Positions 24,816 to 36,435 of a DNA stretch of 64,000 bases are shown here, piece after piece. Source of the DNA: Polytrichum commune (Eukaryota; Streptophyta; Polytrichopsida; Polytrichales; Polytrichaceae). The notes below the pieces were generated by a model, which saw only the letters and a program-made list of their open reading frames with translations, made no database searches and was not told the origin of the DNA. A program made the translations under genes and the position numbers. The DNA lies in the NCBI GenBank assembly GCA_950295325.1, contig OX485807.1, forward strand, positions 37,294,440-37,358,439. Reading direction: 5' to 3'. Every line of letters starts with the position of its first letter. Within the stretch, counting starts at the first letter, position 1.

Positions 24816-25619
24816 CGTTATCAACACGAAGCTCGAAGCAACGGAGTTGTGATTATGTAGTGAATTCTTGTTGAACATTATTTTGTTGGGTGTTGTAATA
24901 TGAAAGAAAGAAAGGTGTAGTAAGATATAGTATAGAAGTATATAAAGTGTATGATATTTCCATATAGAATTTGTAACACTGAATTTGGGATTTGAAATTG
25001 TTATCTTTCTGAAGCCATTAGCGTTTTAGGGAGAAGAAGAAATATTTAAGTGGATAGTACATGCATACGTGTCTCTAGAGATGTTTACTCATCAACGTCT
25101 ACAAAAAATTTATTGAGTTTCCAAGACATTCTATACAACATTTTTCACCTTCATACAGCTGAGGAAGACAATTGAAGATTGTTGCAGATTTTAGATCATG
25201 ATGGATTTCCAATTGAAAATATCCCGATATACTCCTAAGGTATGTACATCGTTCTTTTAAATTTGTCCGTCCGAGGGGAGGTTGCTGCATTTTGTGTAAA
25301 CACATGGCATGAGCGCATAGAACACCTGAGAATTTCAATGATGAGGTAAATTGTTCCCAACACAAAATGACACGAACTTCAAATGTCAAATTTGTTGAAA
25401 GATACGAAACCTTATAATTTTGTGTTTAAAAAAAATTTATTGTTGGATCTCATAAACGAAAATGGGCACATGATCTCCCAATTATCCTTCAAAAGGTTCG
25501 AGGGGATATATACTGGGTATGAATCACTTAATATTATTAAAAACTTAAATCCTCCAACAGAAAATTTATTACAATGATGATTTGCTAATTGTTTTTTCGA
25601 TGAGGAAAATTTTCCATGT

Positions 25620-25910
25620 TTGGTAGGACAGTCAAATCCATGTAGAGATTTAAACTTCAATATTTTATCTATTCCAAACATGTTTTCGTATGCTTATATC
25701 CAAGAATATAAAGAAGAGGTTGAACATATTATGCACTTGAATCAATTTGCTGATAGACTACCCGATTCATTCAATAATGCAACAAATCTGACTAAATTAC
25801 ACAATCATGTTAGTAGTGCACATGCTCGTTTAGAGATACCCGCCATTGAAACCACACCCATGAAGAGAGGTCATGGCAAAGATCTTCAACCTCACAAACG
25901 ACGTACCTAG
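25620..25910 (+). pseudogene. Copia pol fragment: integrase-RT linker
   Basis: 96-codon open stretch containing EYKEEVEHIMHLNQFADRLP and a following TKLHNHVSSAHARLEIP, a segment typical of the region between integrase and RT in plant copia polyproteins. It is separated from the RT frame by stops. Upstream (about 25126-25400) only weak, stop-ridden similarity to copia pol remains. Confidence 0.65.
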
Positions 25911-26091
25911 GGGGAGGTACGAACGGCATGCGGAGGTGTGCTTTTAAGCATTGAGCTAGATGACTCTAAAAGAGAAGCACCAATTAATTCAACAAAGATT
26001 GCAATCAATTTTGTGAAGACAGAAAAATAATAGGATCGTACGTACGTAGATAAACCTAGATGATGTATTTTGTTTCCATGCATCACAACAC

Positions 26092-26750
26092 TTGGATGAT
26101 GATTGTGATCCGACTATTGTAGCCGAGGCTCGTAGTCGAAGTGATTGGCTTATGTGGAAAGAGGCCATGAGATCTAAACTAGAGTCTTTGATATCAAAGA
26201 AGATGTTTAGTCCAGTTGAGACTACACCAAAAAGGGTTAACCAAGTGGGTTGTAAATGGATGTTTATGAGGAAACGAGACCAGTTTGAAAACGTTTTCTG
26301 GTACAAAGCACGGCTAGTTGCCCAAGGCTTCACTCAACGTCCAAGCATTGATTATGAAAAGATGTATTCCCATGTGATGGACTCAATTACGTTCAAGTAT
26401 CTCTTAAGTCTTGCAGTTGACAAGAAGTTGGAAGCAAGAATGGATGTAGTTACCACGTACTTGTATGGCAGTTTGAATACTGACATATACATGAGGCCCT
26501 GCGGAGTTGGTGAAATTCCAACACTCTCAAAGAAAGCCACAATGCCTTGGACTTAAAAGGGTATTGTATGGCCTTAAACAGGCTGGTAGGATGTGGTATA
26601 AACGTCTAAGATATTTTTTAATAGATCGGGATTTTTAAAATGATGAGATTTGTCCATGTATTTTTCTTAGACGGACTCATACAGAACTAATTATCATGGC
26701 TATATATGTTGATGACCTCAACATCATTGGGACGACTGACGTCTGTAGTA
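26092..26750 (+). pseudogene. Copia reverse transcriptase, N-terminal part (broken)
   Basis: 26092-26556 encodes the RVT_2 start (WLMWKEAMRSKLESL, VGCKWMFMRKRD, YKARLVAQGFTQRPSIDYEKM, MDVVTTYLYG). A frameshift near 26545 leads to RVLYGLKQAGRMWYKRL in another frame, a stop, and then the catalytic box AIYVDDLNIIGT (about 26698-26735). Shortly after, at about 26744, the frame runs into an unrelated insertion. RT family membership is certain; function is lost. Confidence 0.85.
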
Positions 26751-28639
26751 AGTTTTTGCTATGGCTCAAAACAACAAAACCCAGGGAACAAAGTCTCCAG
26801 GAAGACTGAGATAGTGTCTATAAGGGTTAATGTCATATTGGATTTAAGGATTATAATAACAACTTAGGATCTTTCTTCCTTCATTCCTTCTTAATTCCAC
26901 TTATTCCCCACTCTTATGGTTCCTTGTGCTTCCTCCGTCAAAAGTGATTATGTCCTATCTTTAGGGAAAGTTTCTATCACTCTATGTTTTTGACCTATTT
27001 CAGTCGTGAAGCTCAAAAGCTTGGCAAGTAGTCCTTGGCAATTCGTCAGGACCGAAGTCCGGGGTAATGTCTTTTTGTAACCACATCGTCTTTGCATAAC
27101 AAGAATTGAGTTTTGCAATAACTTCAAATTAATTCATCTTAATTTAACTTACAGGCATTCGGCCCATCTTCACAAGACTGTAATCATCATCTTCATCTTC
27201 AACTGATTGGCAACTTGTCCACACAAATCCCCACAGCATTATATATAATCAATGCATCAACAATGTAGGCGATATTCCTTGATTAAGGCCTAATTACATT
27301 TTAAGCTCAAAAGTATTAGCCTTTGGTAATGTCTTACACTAAGTAAGCAATTTCTCTTTCCTGAGATGGTAATGTCTTTTGCAGCTCACGCCTGCGAATA
27401 ACCCATCTCGTCTCTGCAGTCACTGCAACGGCTACACGCCAGGTAATGTCTCAGAGTAGGCCTTTGGCTATGCTCCCATGAGCGGCCTCTCTGTTCTCTT
27501 TCTCTCTTCTCTCTCAGGGACGACACCTGCTAGGCCTATAGCCCTACAGGACGTTACTCTCTCAACTCTCGCTCAAGGTCTCTCATTAACCAGATGGGCG
27601 ATAGCCAAAGGACTCAGACGATAGCCCTCCCTCGATACTTCGGCTCTCTGTCCGAGAAGGCGATGGCCCTTCTCAGACTACTTACCTTCACAGGCTTCTC
27701 TCGACACAGCCTATTGCCCAGGCCTTGCCTCACGGAAGTTACAGGCTTCCAAGACTCTACCACTCCCTGCCTAATTGCCAACACTTCTCTGTCCTTCTTG
27801 CGGCCATTGCCTTTGTCCTTCTCTCAGGCAAATAGTCTTTAACCTGTGCACCAGGCTGAGAGAAGTCTCTCTCATGTCTATGGCCATATTTAAACTCCGA
27901 CTCCTCCTTCTTCCACTAGACTATTGCCCTTCTTTCTTGGCAATCAGCCTTTGCTTCATTGACACGACTCACTCACAAGGCGATGGCCATAGTCCGACCT
28001 CAACCATTGCAACTCCCAGACTCGATTACAAAGTTCCTCGCCCTCTCGGCGGATGATACATCTCTCTCAGTGTTCACGGCTATTGCCTGAATCTCTCAAG
28101 ATATACTTGGCCTCACGCCTCTCTTTCATATCAAAGCACACACACTTTACTGCTTGCTACTACTATAGACTCAATTCAACCCAAGATAAATTGCCTCAGT
28201 CTCAGACGACCCCATCACAATCACATTACACACACACAAGACTATTGCTCATTGAAATGAAACTTTACTCATATTCAAATGTCACATTGCCTGAGACTGA
28301 ATCACTCAGTTCTCACACGTCTATTGCTGCTTCTCCCTCTCGGAGAAAGACTAATTGCACTCAATCTCAATCACTGAGATCTGATGTCGCTAAAGCCTAT
28401 TGCTATCCTAAGTGGAGACTATGTCAGATTCTATCAAATGGAAAATAGCCTGTCTTGGCGATGGTCAGCCTCCTCCTTATCGGCGGGGGAGGTGAAGGCA
28501 GTTGCAACCGCCTAGGAGCGACTATCGCCCTCGTTTCACACTGGTGATTTGCCTTTAAACGACTATTGCCGCTAATTGTCACTAATTTGAAAATGGTAGC
28601 TCTTCAGCTAGGCGATAGCCCAAAAATTGCGTTTACAAC
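26744..28639. mobile_element. Unidentified ~1.9-kb insertion inside the copia RT
   Basis: The copia frame breaks off after IIGTTDVC and resumes at about 28640 with AISEIVSQLKGEFEMKDLGK, so the sequence between is foreign. Its ends are imperfectly inverted (GTAAG..TTTTTG..CTATGGC at left; GTAAACGCAATTTTTGGGCT from the right, inward), which suggests a DNA-type element, but no target duplication is clear. The body (27400-28620) is CT-rich and dotted with ATTGCC / GATAGCC / GATGGCC words and CTCAG/CTGAG words. Frames at 27594-28448 are compositional and match no family I know. Confidence 0.55.
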
Positions 28640-29590
28640 GCCATTTCCGAGATTGTTTCTCAACTCAAAGGTGAATTTGAAATGAAAGATCTTGGCAAAA
28701 ATCACCTTTAATGTTGGCCTACAGGTTGAACACCTTGCAGGAAGTATTTTTCTACATCAGAGTTTGTATACTTGAAATCTAATCAAGCGTTTCTTAATGG
28801 ATGTGGCTCACCCACTAAGTTCCCCGATGGTGGTACAGTCATTGGATCTAAAGAAAGATGAGTTTAGACCATATGATGAGGGAGAGAAATGTTTGGGCCC
28901 TAAAACTCTATACTTGGCAACAATAGGTGCATTAATGTATTTGGCAAATTGCATCAAGCCTAACATTGCATTTGCCGGTAATTTATTGGCTAGATTTAGT
29001 GCTAAGCCAACAAAACGGCATTGGAATGGTGTGAAACTTATCCTACAATACCTCAAGGGCACTGAGAATCTAGAATTGTTTAATAAAGTTGGAGAGGATA
29101 GCAACATCAAAGGATACGTGGATGCGGGTTACCTTTCCGATCCATATAAAGGGAAATCACAAACATGAGCGGCAAAATCTTGGAAATCAATGAAGCAGAG
29201 CCTTACAACAACATCCTCAAATCACTCAGAAATCATAGCCCTGCACAAGGCTTCCGGTGAATGCGTTTGGTTGAGACTGGAGGATGGCTTCATCAAAGGT
29301 CCTTGTGGTTTTCTTAATGTTCCAGAATATTCAATAGTGATCTATGAAGATAATGCGGCATTCATTGCTAAGATAAAGGCGGCTACATCAAAGGAGACCA
29401 AATCAAGCACATCTTACCAAAGTTTTTTTTCACTCATGAATTATTGGAATCAAATATAGATGTGATGCAAGTTGAGTAATCTGATAATCTAGCAGACTTA
29501 TTCACTAAGTCATTACCAACACCTAGGCATAGGCAACTTGTTCATGGAATAGGGATGCGGAGGTTTTCATCCCTACCTGACATGTAAATA
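28640..29590 (+). pseudogene. Copia RT C-terminus and RNase H (broken)
   Basis: Begins SQLKGEFEMKDLGK, continues through RFLMDVAHPLSSPMVVQSLD (28797-29168 open) with GALMYLANCIKPNIAFAGNLLARFS and the RNase H entry GYVDAGYLSDP. It then reopens at 29190-29459 (TTTSSNHSEIIALHKASGECVWLR, IVIYEDNAAFI) and ends with SDNLADLFTKSLPTPRHRQL near 29485. Several frameshifts and stops; pseudogene. Confidence 0.85.
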
Positions 29591-29729
29591 ATCATGTCTA
29601 GACCCTTCCACTCTTTTTTCCTTCAATCGTGAATTTTTACCTCAATTATGAGGATTTTTATCACTGTAAGGTTTTTAACGAGGGAAGGCAACATGATGTC
29701 TAAACTAGACTCGTTATGTCTAGGGGGAG

Positions 29730-30368
29730 TGTTATAACACTACCGTCAATGACTAGGTGTCCATAGACCCAACCTCATCATCATGGTATACATAAGATAT
29801 CATGTTGTCGATGACGCCTCGTCATCGTAGGATGGCAACTAGGTGTCGGTATGGTGCCCCATCATCTTAGGAGGTGGTGATGATCAAAGACCTTAAATGG
29901 ACACCAAGGTTGAGAGAGAAAATATAGAACTCTCGGTCTCAATTGGCAATGCACGATGACATGGCCAATTGACTCGGAAGCCACGTGTTTGTTGACATGG
30001 CGTGAGAGCCAACTCAGATGATGACATGGATGTGAGGCCATGGCGTGGATGCCACGTAATGCCACGTAATGCATGTGTCATCACAATCTACCACATCTGT
30101 TCAACATGTTTACGACTAGCCTATATGACTATAAAGTCTAGGTTCCCACGTCACGTCCGCAACGATTGTCTGTCCGTTACAAGTCGTCCATAATAACACA
30201 AAAATTAATAGTCATTGTAGTCCTCAACGACACAAATGACAATCATAAACAAAGTCGTTTTTTGTTGATTTTGTTGTAGTGCTTGCTCTCTAGCTCTCAA
30301 GGATTATGTAATTTTGCTTGCATGATGTGCTTCTCATTTTGTATATATTTTGTACCCATTTTGTAACA
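29730..30368 (+). repeat. Copia 3' LTR, interrupted
   Basis: TGTTATAACACTACC ... TTGTAACA. Without the 341-bp insert at 29941-30281 its length matches the left LTR. The polypurine tract ends at 29729. Confidence 0.85.
29941..30281. mobile_element. CACTA-type (En/Spm) fragment in the copia 3' LTR
   Basis: Read on the minus strand, the right end begins CACTACAACAAAATCAACA, the CACTA superfamily terminus. The other end lacks CACTA, so it is truncated or altered. Subterminal repeated words (GATGACATGG, GCCACGT) fit the superfamily. The flanks CTC (29938-29940) and CTT (30282-30284) may be a mutated 3-bp target duplication of the CTT present in the uninterrupted left LTR. Non-autonomous. Confidence 0.65.
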
Positions 30369-31219
30369 GTTATCATCTCATACAAAACTACATCAATATT
30401 GTGGGCCATAAACTTAAATGAACATTATAATAATATAGAAAAACAACAATGACATCAAAATACAACTTTAATTTCTATTTGAAAATAAGCAATCGAACTT
30501 CGACACACACATGTATTTACATGTGTATGCAATATGCATGCTATAAAAATTGTATTCAAACACTCACAAAGGTCTATGAAATACTAGACATAGCATCTCT
30601 TCTCACTATGCAAGCTACAATTTCTTAAACACCACACTCTAGCTTCAATACTACTTTGAATCAGAATGTGGGCTACCTTGTTCAACTTGATCCGCATGGA
30701 GCAATTATCTTTGGCAAAAGCTATTTGCTCAATTGGGATTTTCACAAGGCCACTTTAGTTCTTTCTAGCCTCCAAGATGCCAAAATACAATTTGTATGAA
30801 TCCAAATATGTTCATACAAATTGTCAACTTTCCATTCAAAAATGTGATTTCATATCCCACCTGGTGTAATTATTTTGAACACATTTTCTTGTTGATGTGG
30901 ATGTATAGTATTAGACCTAAGTGCATTTGAAATGTTCACTTGATGGAAGGAAACATGGCTAAACATGGTTTTCACCAACCACATGGGTTTGGGATTTCCT
31001 ACAGTTTCTTCACCATGACTAACTAAAATAAAAATACCTTTTGTAACAATCTATCACAACTCAAAATGAATCCGTTCGGCAATCACGGACCTACCCTACA
31101 AATAGCTCGTCCACCACATGCTCTTCACGAATTGCACCATTATCCAAGTACATGTCACTATTTGTACCATTGATTCTTCATTAGGGGGAAAAACTGTCCT
31201 TCAAGTAGTCGTTGTATCT
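30369..31219. other. No gene recognised
   Basis: AT-rich sequence between the copia element and the first SINE; only short frames. Confidence 0.35.
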
Positions 31220-31233
31220 TTGACCGTGGTTTT

Positions 31234-31980
31234 TTATTTTTTATTTTTTTTAGACAGAGGGCCAACAGGCCAACGCCAAAGCACAGGCACGGGTAGATCA
31301 CTCTAAGGCATTTTTGTGCACCACGTGCAGCTGGGGTTTTTTTGTTTTGGGGTTATTTACCTTCAAGGGCTGAATTAAAGCCTCCCTATAATTACTTAAA
31401 TTTCAAAAATGGCCCATTTGTTTGCACCCTTCCATTACTTATATTGTCCAAGTCACTGCAGTTTTTTGTACTCTATATTCCTTTTAACTAATAAAAGCGT
31501 GGGGAAGACAACCCCAACGACGGCACGTTCCTTTTTCATCCATTTTTGGACAGACGGAAATCCCAATTATCATCCATCCCCGTGAGTCCTAAACCCATTT
31601 ACATACCATACTAAACATACCTTCTAGGATCCTTATCTTCAGCCCCTATATTAATTTTACAAAAAAATAATGGCCCACGTTTTATATCCATCTAACTTGC
31701 TTATAATGGGATTGTCTACATTTAATGGCCCCTTCATTATTTGGAATTCCTTTATAATTTTTATTTCAAATGATTTTAATCCTCTCTATATTATGCCGCA
31801 CGTCATTTTTAAAATGCACTAAGTGATCTACCCGTGAGCACAGGAGGCAGTTGACCACCTGGCAAGATTTCCGTCAAGTAGAGAGGAGATTTCACAGCCG
31901 GGATTCGAACCGCCAACCTCTTCCTTGAGATTTGGGTATCTCTCCACCATCATCCGGTAGTTTAAGGTCATCTCGGACCC
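31234..31980 (-). mobile_element. tRNA-like SINE, copy 1, split by a hAT-type element
   Basis: Minus-strand SINE: head GGGTCCGAGATGACC at 31980, B-box-like GGTTCGAATCCCGGC at about 31900-31914, and an A-rich tail (T-rich on plus) at 31234-31252. Target duplication TTGACCGTGGTTTT at 31220-31233 and 31981-31994. The body is interrupted by the element at 31288-31836; without it the SINE is about 200 bp and collinear with the copy at 33008-33193. Confidence 0.88.
31288..31836. mobile_element. hAT-type non-autonomous element nested in the SINE
   Basis: 549 bp with 15-bp perfect inverted termini CACGGGTAGATCACT, extended imperfectly to about 45 bp, and an 8-bp target duplication AGCACAGG (31280-31287 and 31837-31844) taken from the SINE body. 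An 8-bp duplication and CA-GGG-like ends are hAT hallmarks by established classification. No transposase frame; AT-rich interior. Confidence 0.88.
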
Positions 31981-31994
31981 TTGACCGTGGTTTT

Positions 31995-32991
31995 CAAGGC
32001 CCTAAGAACCCCGTCGTTATGCCACCTAGTTATACGTATCCACAAAACCCATTTCTTCTCAACATTGGATGCGTCTACAAAGGCCCTTGAGAATTTCGTC
32101 TAGATATTTTATTGGGACTACTCTATAGAGTGTGGATATTTTGAAATCATACACCTCAATCAAATGTGGAATTTTCACAAGATTATTTTCTCAAATCCAC
32201 ATAGGACTTCGTGAAATGTGGAATTGTGAGACAATCTTTCTCACACAACTTCATACTCCATCATCAAAAGAAACATCAACATCATCATGGTATGACCCAC
32301 AATAAGGAAACACACATACACTTCCTTAAAGATGCCCTTTGCAACTAGAAGAGACCAAAAATAACAAGAACAAGTAACGTCCAAGTGTGAACACAAAATG
32401 GTTAGGAAATTTGTTTTTGAAAGTCTCTGTCCTACAGACACAACCAATAAAACACAAACCTTGATTTTTTGTCCTTCTAACAATAATCAAGTTGCACATT
32501 CAATACATGCAACAAAGGCAAAACCCCCACAACATTTGTTATTGAACCCACAAACGACTTAAGTCAAATATTTTTTCCTTTCAACATTGCTTCATACAAA
32601 GGGGTGGTTCCTAAACTCTGAATAGCAGCAAAGTTGGAGGGCTCTCTAAATCTCGGAGCAATTTGGATATCAATCCAATAATTGCATTAAAATGTGCAGT
32701 ATAGATATTAAGGGAATAATGGGCGTATTTCTCGTCCACATGTCTGTGTGCAATCAACACCTAAAACGAGAAAAAATATATTATAAATTAAAGTTCAGCA
32801 TAGTAATTCAAATTACGAAAATGAATACATTAGCTATATATTACCACAAGCATATGTAATGATTGATCCATATCATTCATGTCAATATATAAAACATGAA
32901 ATATAATAATAATAATAATAATAATAATCACACAAAATCACCAAAAATATGGTCAAAGTCATACCGGTTATAGTCACAGGCAAACACATGA
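31995..32991. other. No certain gene; possible ankyrin-like relic
   Basis: On the minus strand around 32590-32690 a stop-limited stretch reads IQSLGTTPLYEAMLKGKN, which loosely resembles an ankyrin repeat (G-TPL--A---G). The surrounding frames are broken. An ATA microsatellite (about 9-10 units) lies at 32899-32928. Confidence 0.25.
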
Positions 32992-33007
32992 GATGCTTTG
33001 TGAACTT

Positions 33008-33193
33008 TTTTTTTTTTTTGAGATAGAAGGCCGACAGGCTAACGCCAAAGCACAGGAGGCAGTTGACCACCTGGCAAGTTCTTCTGTCAAGTGGAGAGGA
33101 GATTTCACAGCCGGGATTCGAACCGCCAACCTCTTCCTTGAGATTTGGGTATCTCTCCACCATCATCCGGTAGTTTAAGGTCATCTCGGACCC
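33008..33193 (-). mobile_element. tRNA-like SINE, copy 2 (intact)
   Basis: Minus strand, about 186 bp: head GGGTCCGAGATGACC, B box GGTTCGAATCCCGGC, poly-A tail (poly-T on plus, 33008-33019). The 16-bp target duplication GATGCTTTGTGAACTT at 32992-33007 and 33194-33209 is perfect, so this insertion is fairly young. The A box is weak. Mobilisation would depend on a LINE partner not seen here. Confidence 0.92.
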
Positions 33194-33209
33194 GATGCTT
33201 TGTGAACTT

Positions 33210-36200
33210 GAAACCCATATTTGGGCACCACATCTTGAACATTAATGACAAAAAATAAAGGTGGGAAATATTTCCATGGGATGGAACCCTTCCTAGATAG
33301 TCAAACTTATCACTTTGGGCCTTCATCATATGTGGGGATTGCACGTCCGGATTCCCAATGAGTGGTGCATGTCACAACCTCTAACTAGAGTAGAGGCACC
33401 AATAATTAATCATTTAAGAGATTCTCCGCTAGATCTGGAGAATTACAAGGTAGTGCAAAATTTTCTTAATATGTAGGAAGATAGAAATTAGGAGGACTGC
33501 AATGTTTTTGGTCAATTTATTCCTTAAGTTGAAATTACTATGAATTTTTTAAGCCAAATGTTGGCCTAAACGTATCACCAATTTCTAAAGTCTATCATAA
33601 CTCCTCATTTTAACCACTCATTCCTCCTCACTTTAGCACTCAAAACCATGACATGTGTCATGACACTATTGGTTTTGACCTGATCAAAATCCCGGTACTC
33701 TATGGATTGTTGATGAGGTCCTAATTGAGAATAAGCACCTCTACTATATAGATTGCCCTAAGCAGGGGATCTATAAGGATCTCAAGAAGTCAAGAACTCC
33801 CTTTCTATATTTGTTTTTTTCTTTTTCTTTCTAGTAAGGTGACAATGATGGTTTGAGAGCTTTAAATCAAGCTTTGCCCTCGTAGGTACACCATGCGACC
33901 CATTCCGTATGAACTACACTAAATAGGATATTTAGTGTTTGATTAGATTTAATGTTGTTACCACCCTGCCCTACCCAACATTAATTTTCAATTTTTTGAC
34001 AATTAATGTTAGAAGATATGCTAGAAGATATGTTGAAATTCTCCTTTTATCATTGTTTTTCTTTTTCATATCCTTACTAACACTAAATTCATACATGTAA
34101 CTTCCACATATTACCATAGTTGATATTTAGTGTTTGAGTTTACATTTAATGTTACTTATTTTCATAGGGTTATTGATATTTAGTGTATGCGTTTGTATTT
34201 AGTGTATCAAGCACTAAGTATCCAATTTAGTGAAGTTCCGGAAATACCAGAATGTTGATCAACATAAACCATTTCCATGCTTATAGGATACGACACATTT
34301 ATGTCGATTGTTATAAATATTTATAGAATTTAATATTGATCGAACACTAGGTGTGAAATAATCTCAGCAATCAACATGAACTTACCCTATGGTGACGGAT
34401 AGTTTCTTAAAGATCGACATGAACTTGTTCTTCCCTATTCCGGAACATTCTTAGCAACCAACGTGAACTTACTCTTCTTGTTACATATATTTCTTAGAGA
34501 TCGACGTGAACCATGGGGAGGTCACTCGCGAAAATCATAGAAACAACGTGTGATAAAAAAAAATAGGGTCTTATATATTCATTGTAGGTAAATTTTGCAA
34601 AAAAAAACTTACATATAATACAGGGGGTTTTAAAATAATGAAACATGTTTACATGTAAAAGACCATCACATATAATGGCCTCTTTTATTTAGTCAGTACA
34701 TGTTAAATAGCGTGGAAACAATTACTAGGGGTAGTAGGTCTAGGGTAGGGTATGTGCCAATGGATAGAAAAAGGCATTTTTTTGTTGAAAATGCTTGGAT
34801 GGATGACTTCGCACATTGGCTTGCTTGAACGTTATTGAACCAATCATGGTTCCAATGTGGAGAAAATAGTCTCTACCCACATGTTAGGAGGGAAAATTTC
34901 GGCGTTTTGTTGAATTGCGATCTTCTTTCCAAAAGAGAAGAAAAAAACTCTTTTTTCTTCAAGTTGCCTTGAGACCGTTGGCCACTGGGCAACACAAGAA
35001 AAAAATGGCGAAGTTGGAGGGGTCTTGGTAGTATGGCGTGAGAGGCTCATTAGGTAGCAAGAGAGTGAGAGTAGGAGAGGGAGGGCGGAAGCCCTGCTTC
35101 AGTGAGAGGCGTCGTGTGTTCTCGTTGTGTGTTCTTGGCGTGCTAGCAGCAAGGAGCCTTTGGCAACGGGAGTTGATTCAGTAAGTAAAGTGGATTCTTT
35201 CATGTTGAGGATTATTAGATTTCATTGCGGCATAGATCAAGGTTTAGGATTTTGGAGTTTAGGGTTTAGGTACAGGTGCAACATGGTTGTGAAATCGCCA
35301 TATGTTAAGGTGCTTGAACATCATCCTTCGATTTCAATCTATTGGGCGTGAGATTGGGTCTAGGGTAGGGTTTGATCATATAGAGCCTCAAAGTTTAAGC
35401 AGGGTTCACATTGTTTGCCTTTTAGTTTGACTGCTCAAAGTATAAGGTTTCTCTTATCCTTCGTGGTGTTTGATTGATCTTCACATGCTTACCCACAATA
35501 GTTGACAACAACTTAAAGCAAGCACGAACAAAGGTCTCGAGGTATACAAATTTGTTCTATTAAATTATCAATTTCTACAACATGTACAAACAAAAAAATT
35601 AGATGTGATGCAATTGCAAGATTTGGAGCAAAGAGAAAATTGTTTGATCTTGTGCAAGTAAATTAATCTTTCTGCTTATAAAAAAACGTGTTGATGGAGG
35701 CTTGACATGTGTTTGTGGAGCTGCTCAACCTCGGGAGGGGACACTTAGGAAAATTAGTAAACATGGTGCGTTAAAATATAGGATGTGTTTTATTCATGAG
35801 CAATAAAATTTAGAAAATTACTGGATATAACTATGGACTATTTAAATTAAAAATCCATATTATAAATAATATTGGGGTATACTAAGTATTGAAATTTATC
35901 AAGGTTTTAGATATAATATAGCATAGGGATTTTGATAGAATGAAAAATAATATTATAGTCCACCCTTTATAAATGTTAGGCTCTGGAGTAAAATTTTCCT
36001 AACATTTATAGTGAGTTAACATTGTAACAATTATAAAGGGAGTTTTTTGAATGCTTAACAAATATAAATTCATTATAATTATAGAGGGAGAGTTTTGCAA
36101 AATTATCATATATATAAAATATGTGTATCAAAATCAATCTTTTATTTTTATGAAACAAAATAAGCATCAATAGTCCTTTGGATTGATTCTGAAGCATTTA

Positions 36201-36435
36201 CAATCTTCAAATGCTTTTCAATTTCCACTCAATGTAATGGATGTCATCACACAATATTGGATGTATTTCGTAGGTTAACATTTATAAGTGGCAAATTAAC
36301 CAATAAAGGACCGGGGTTTTTTTATTATTTTTCAAAAATTCACATTACAAATCAATTACTTTACATTCAAATCAAGTAATTGTAAGAAATTTATGATTCC
36401 TCATTTTCATTTACATCCTCACTCTCGCAATCTCC
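33210..36435. other. No gene recognised; AT-rich, with a dispersed repeat end at ~34340-34520
   Basis: GATCGACRTGAACTT-type words recur at about 34370-34515, ending CATGGGGAGGTCACTC. The same words begin, inverted, at 41160 (GAGTGACCTCCCCATG), so two diverged repeat copies face each other about 6.6 kb apart. About 35040-35290 is GC-richer and includes TTTAGGGTTTAGG but no supported exon. Confidence 0.4.

Larger units (their letters stand above)
24533..30368 (+). mobile_element. Decayed Ty1/copia LTR retrotransposon, 5.8 kb
   Basis: Left LTR 24533-24815 (283 bp) and right LTR 29730-30368 begin TGTTAT and end TAACA. The 5-bp target duplication GTTAT is perfect (24528-24532 and 30369-30373). 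A polypurine tract, TAGGGGGAG, abuts the right LTR. Internal pol remnants read integrase-to-RT linker, RT, then RT C-terminus/RNase H, the copia order. Gag and protease are not recognisable, frames are broken by stops and shifts, and two later insertions interrupt it (about 26744-28639 in RT; 29941-30281 in the right LTR). Inactive by itself. Confidence 0.88.

Noticed and set aside
27594-28448. Plus-strand frames in the CT-rich insert as a gene
   Set aside because: Open by composition (Ser/Leu/Pro-rich), in several frames, with no family match.
31880-31930. tRNA gene suggested by GGTTCGAATCCCGGC (minus)
   Set aside because: Only the B box is tRNA-like; no acceptor or anticodon stems, and the sequence is the repeated SINE with an A-tail.
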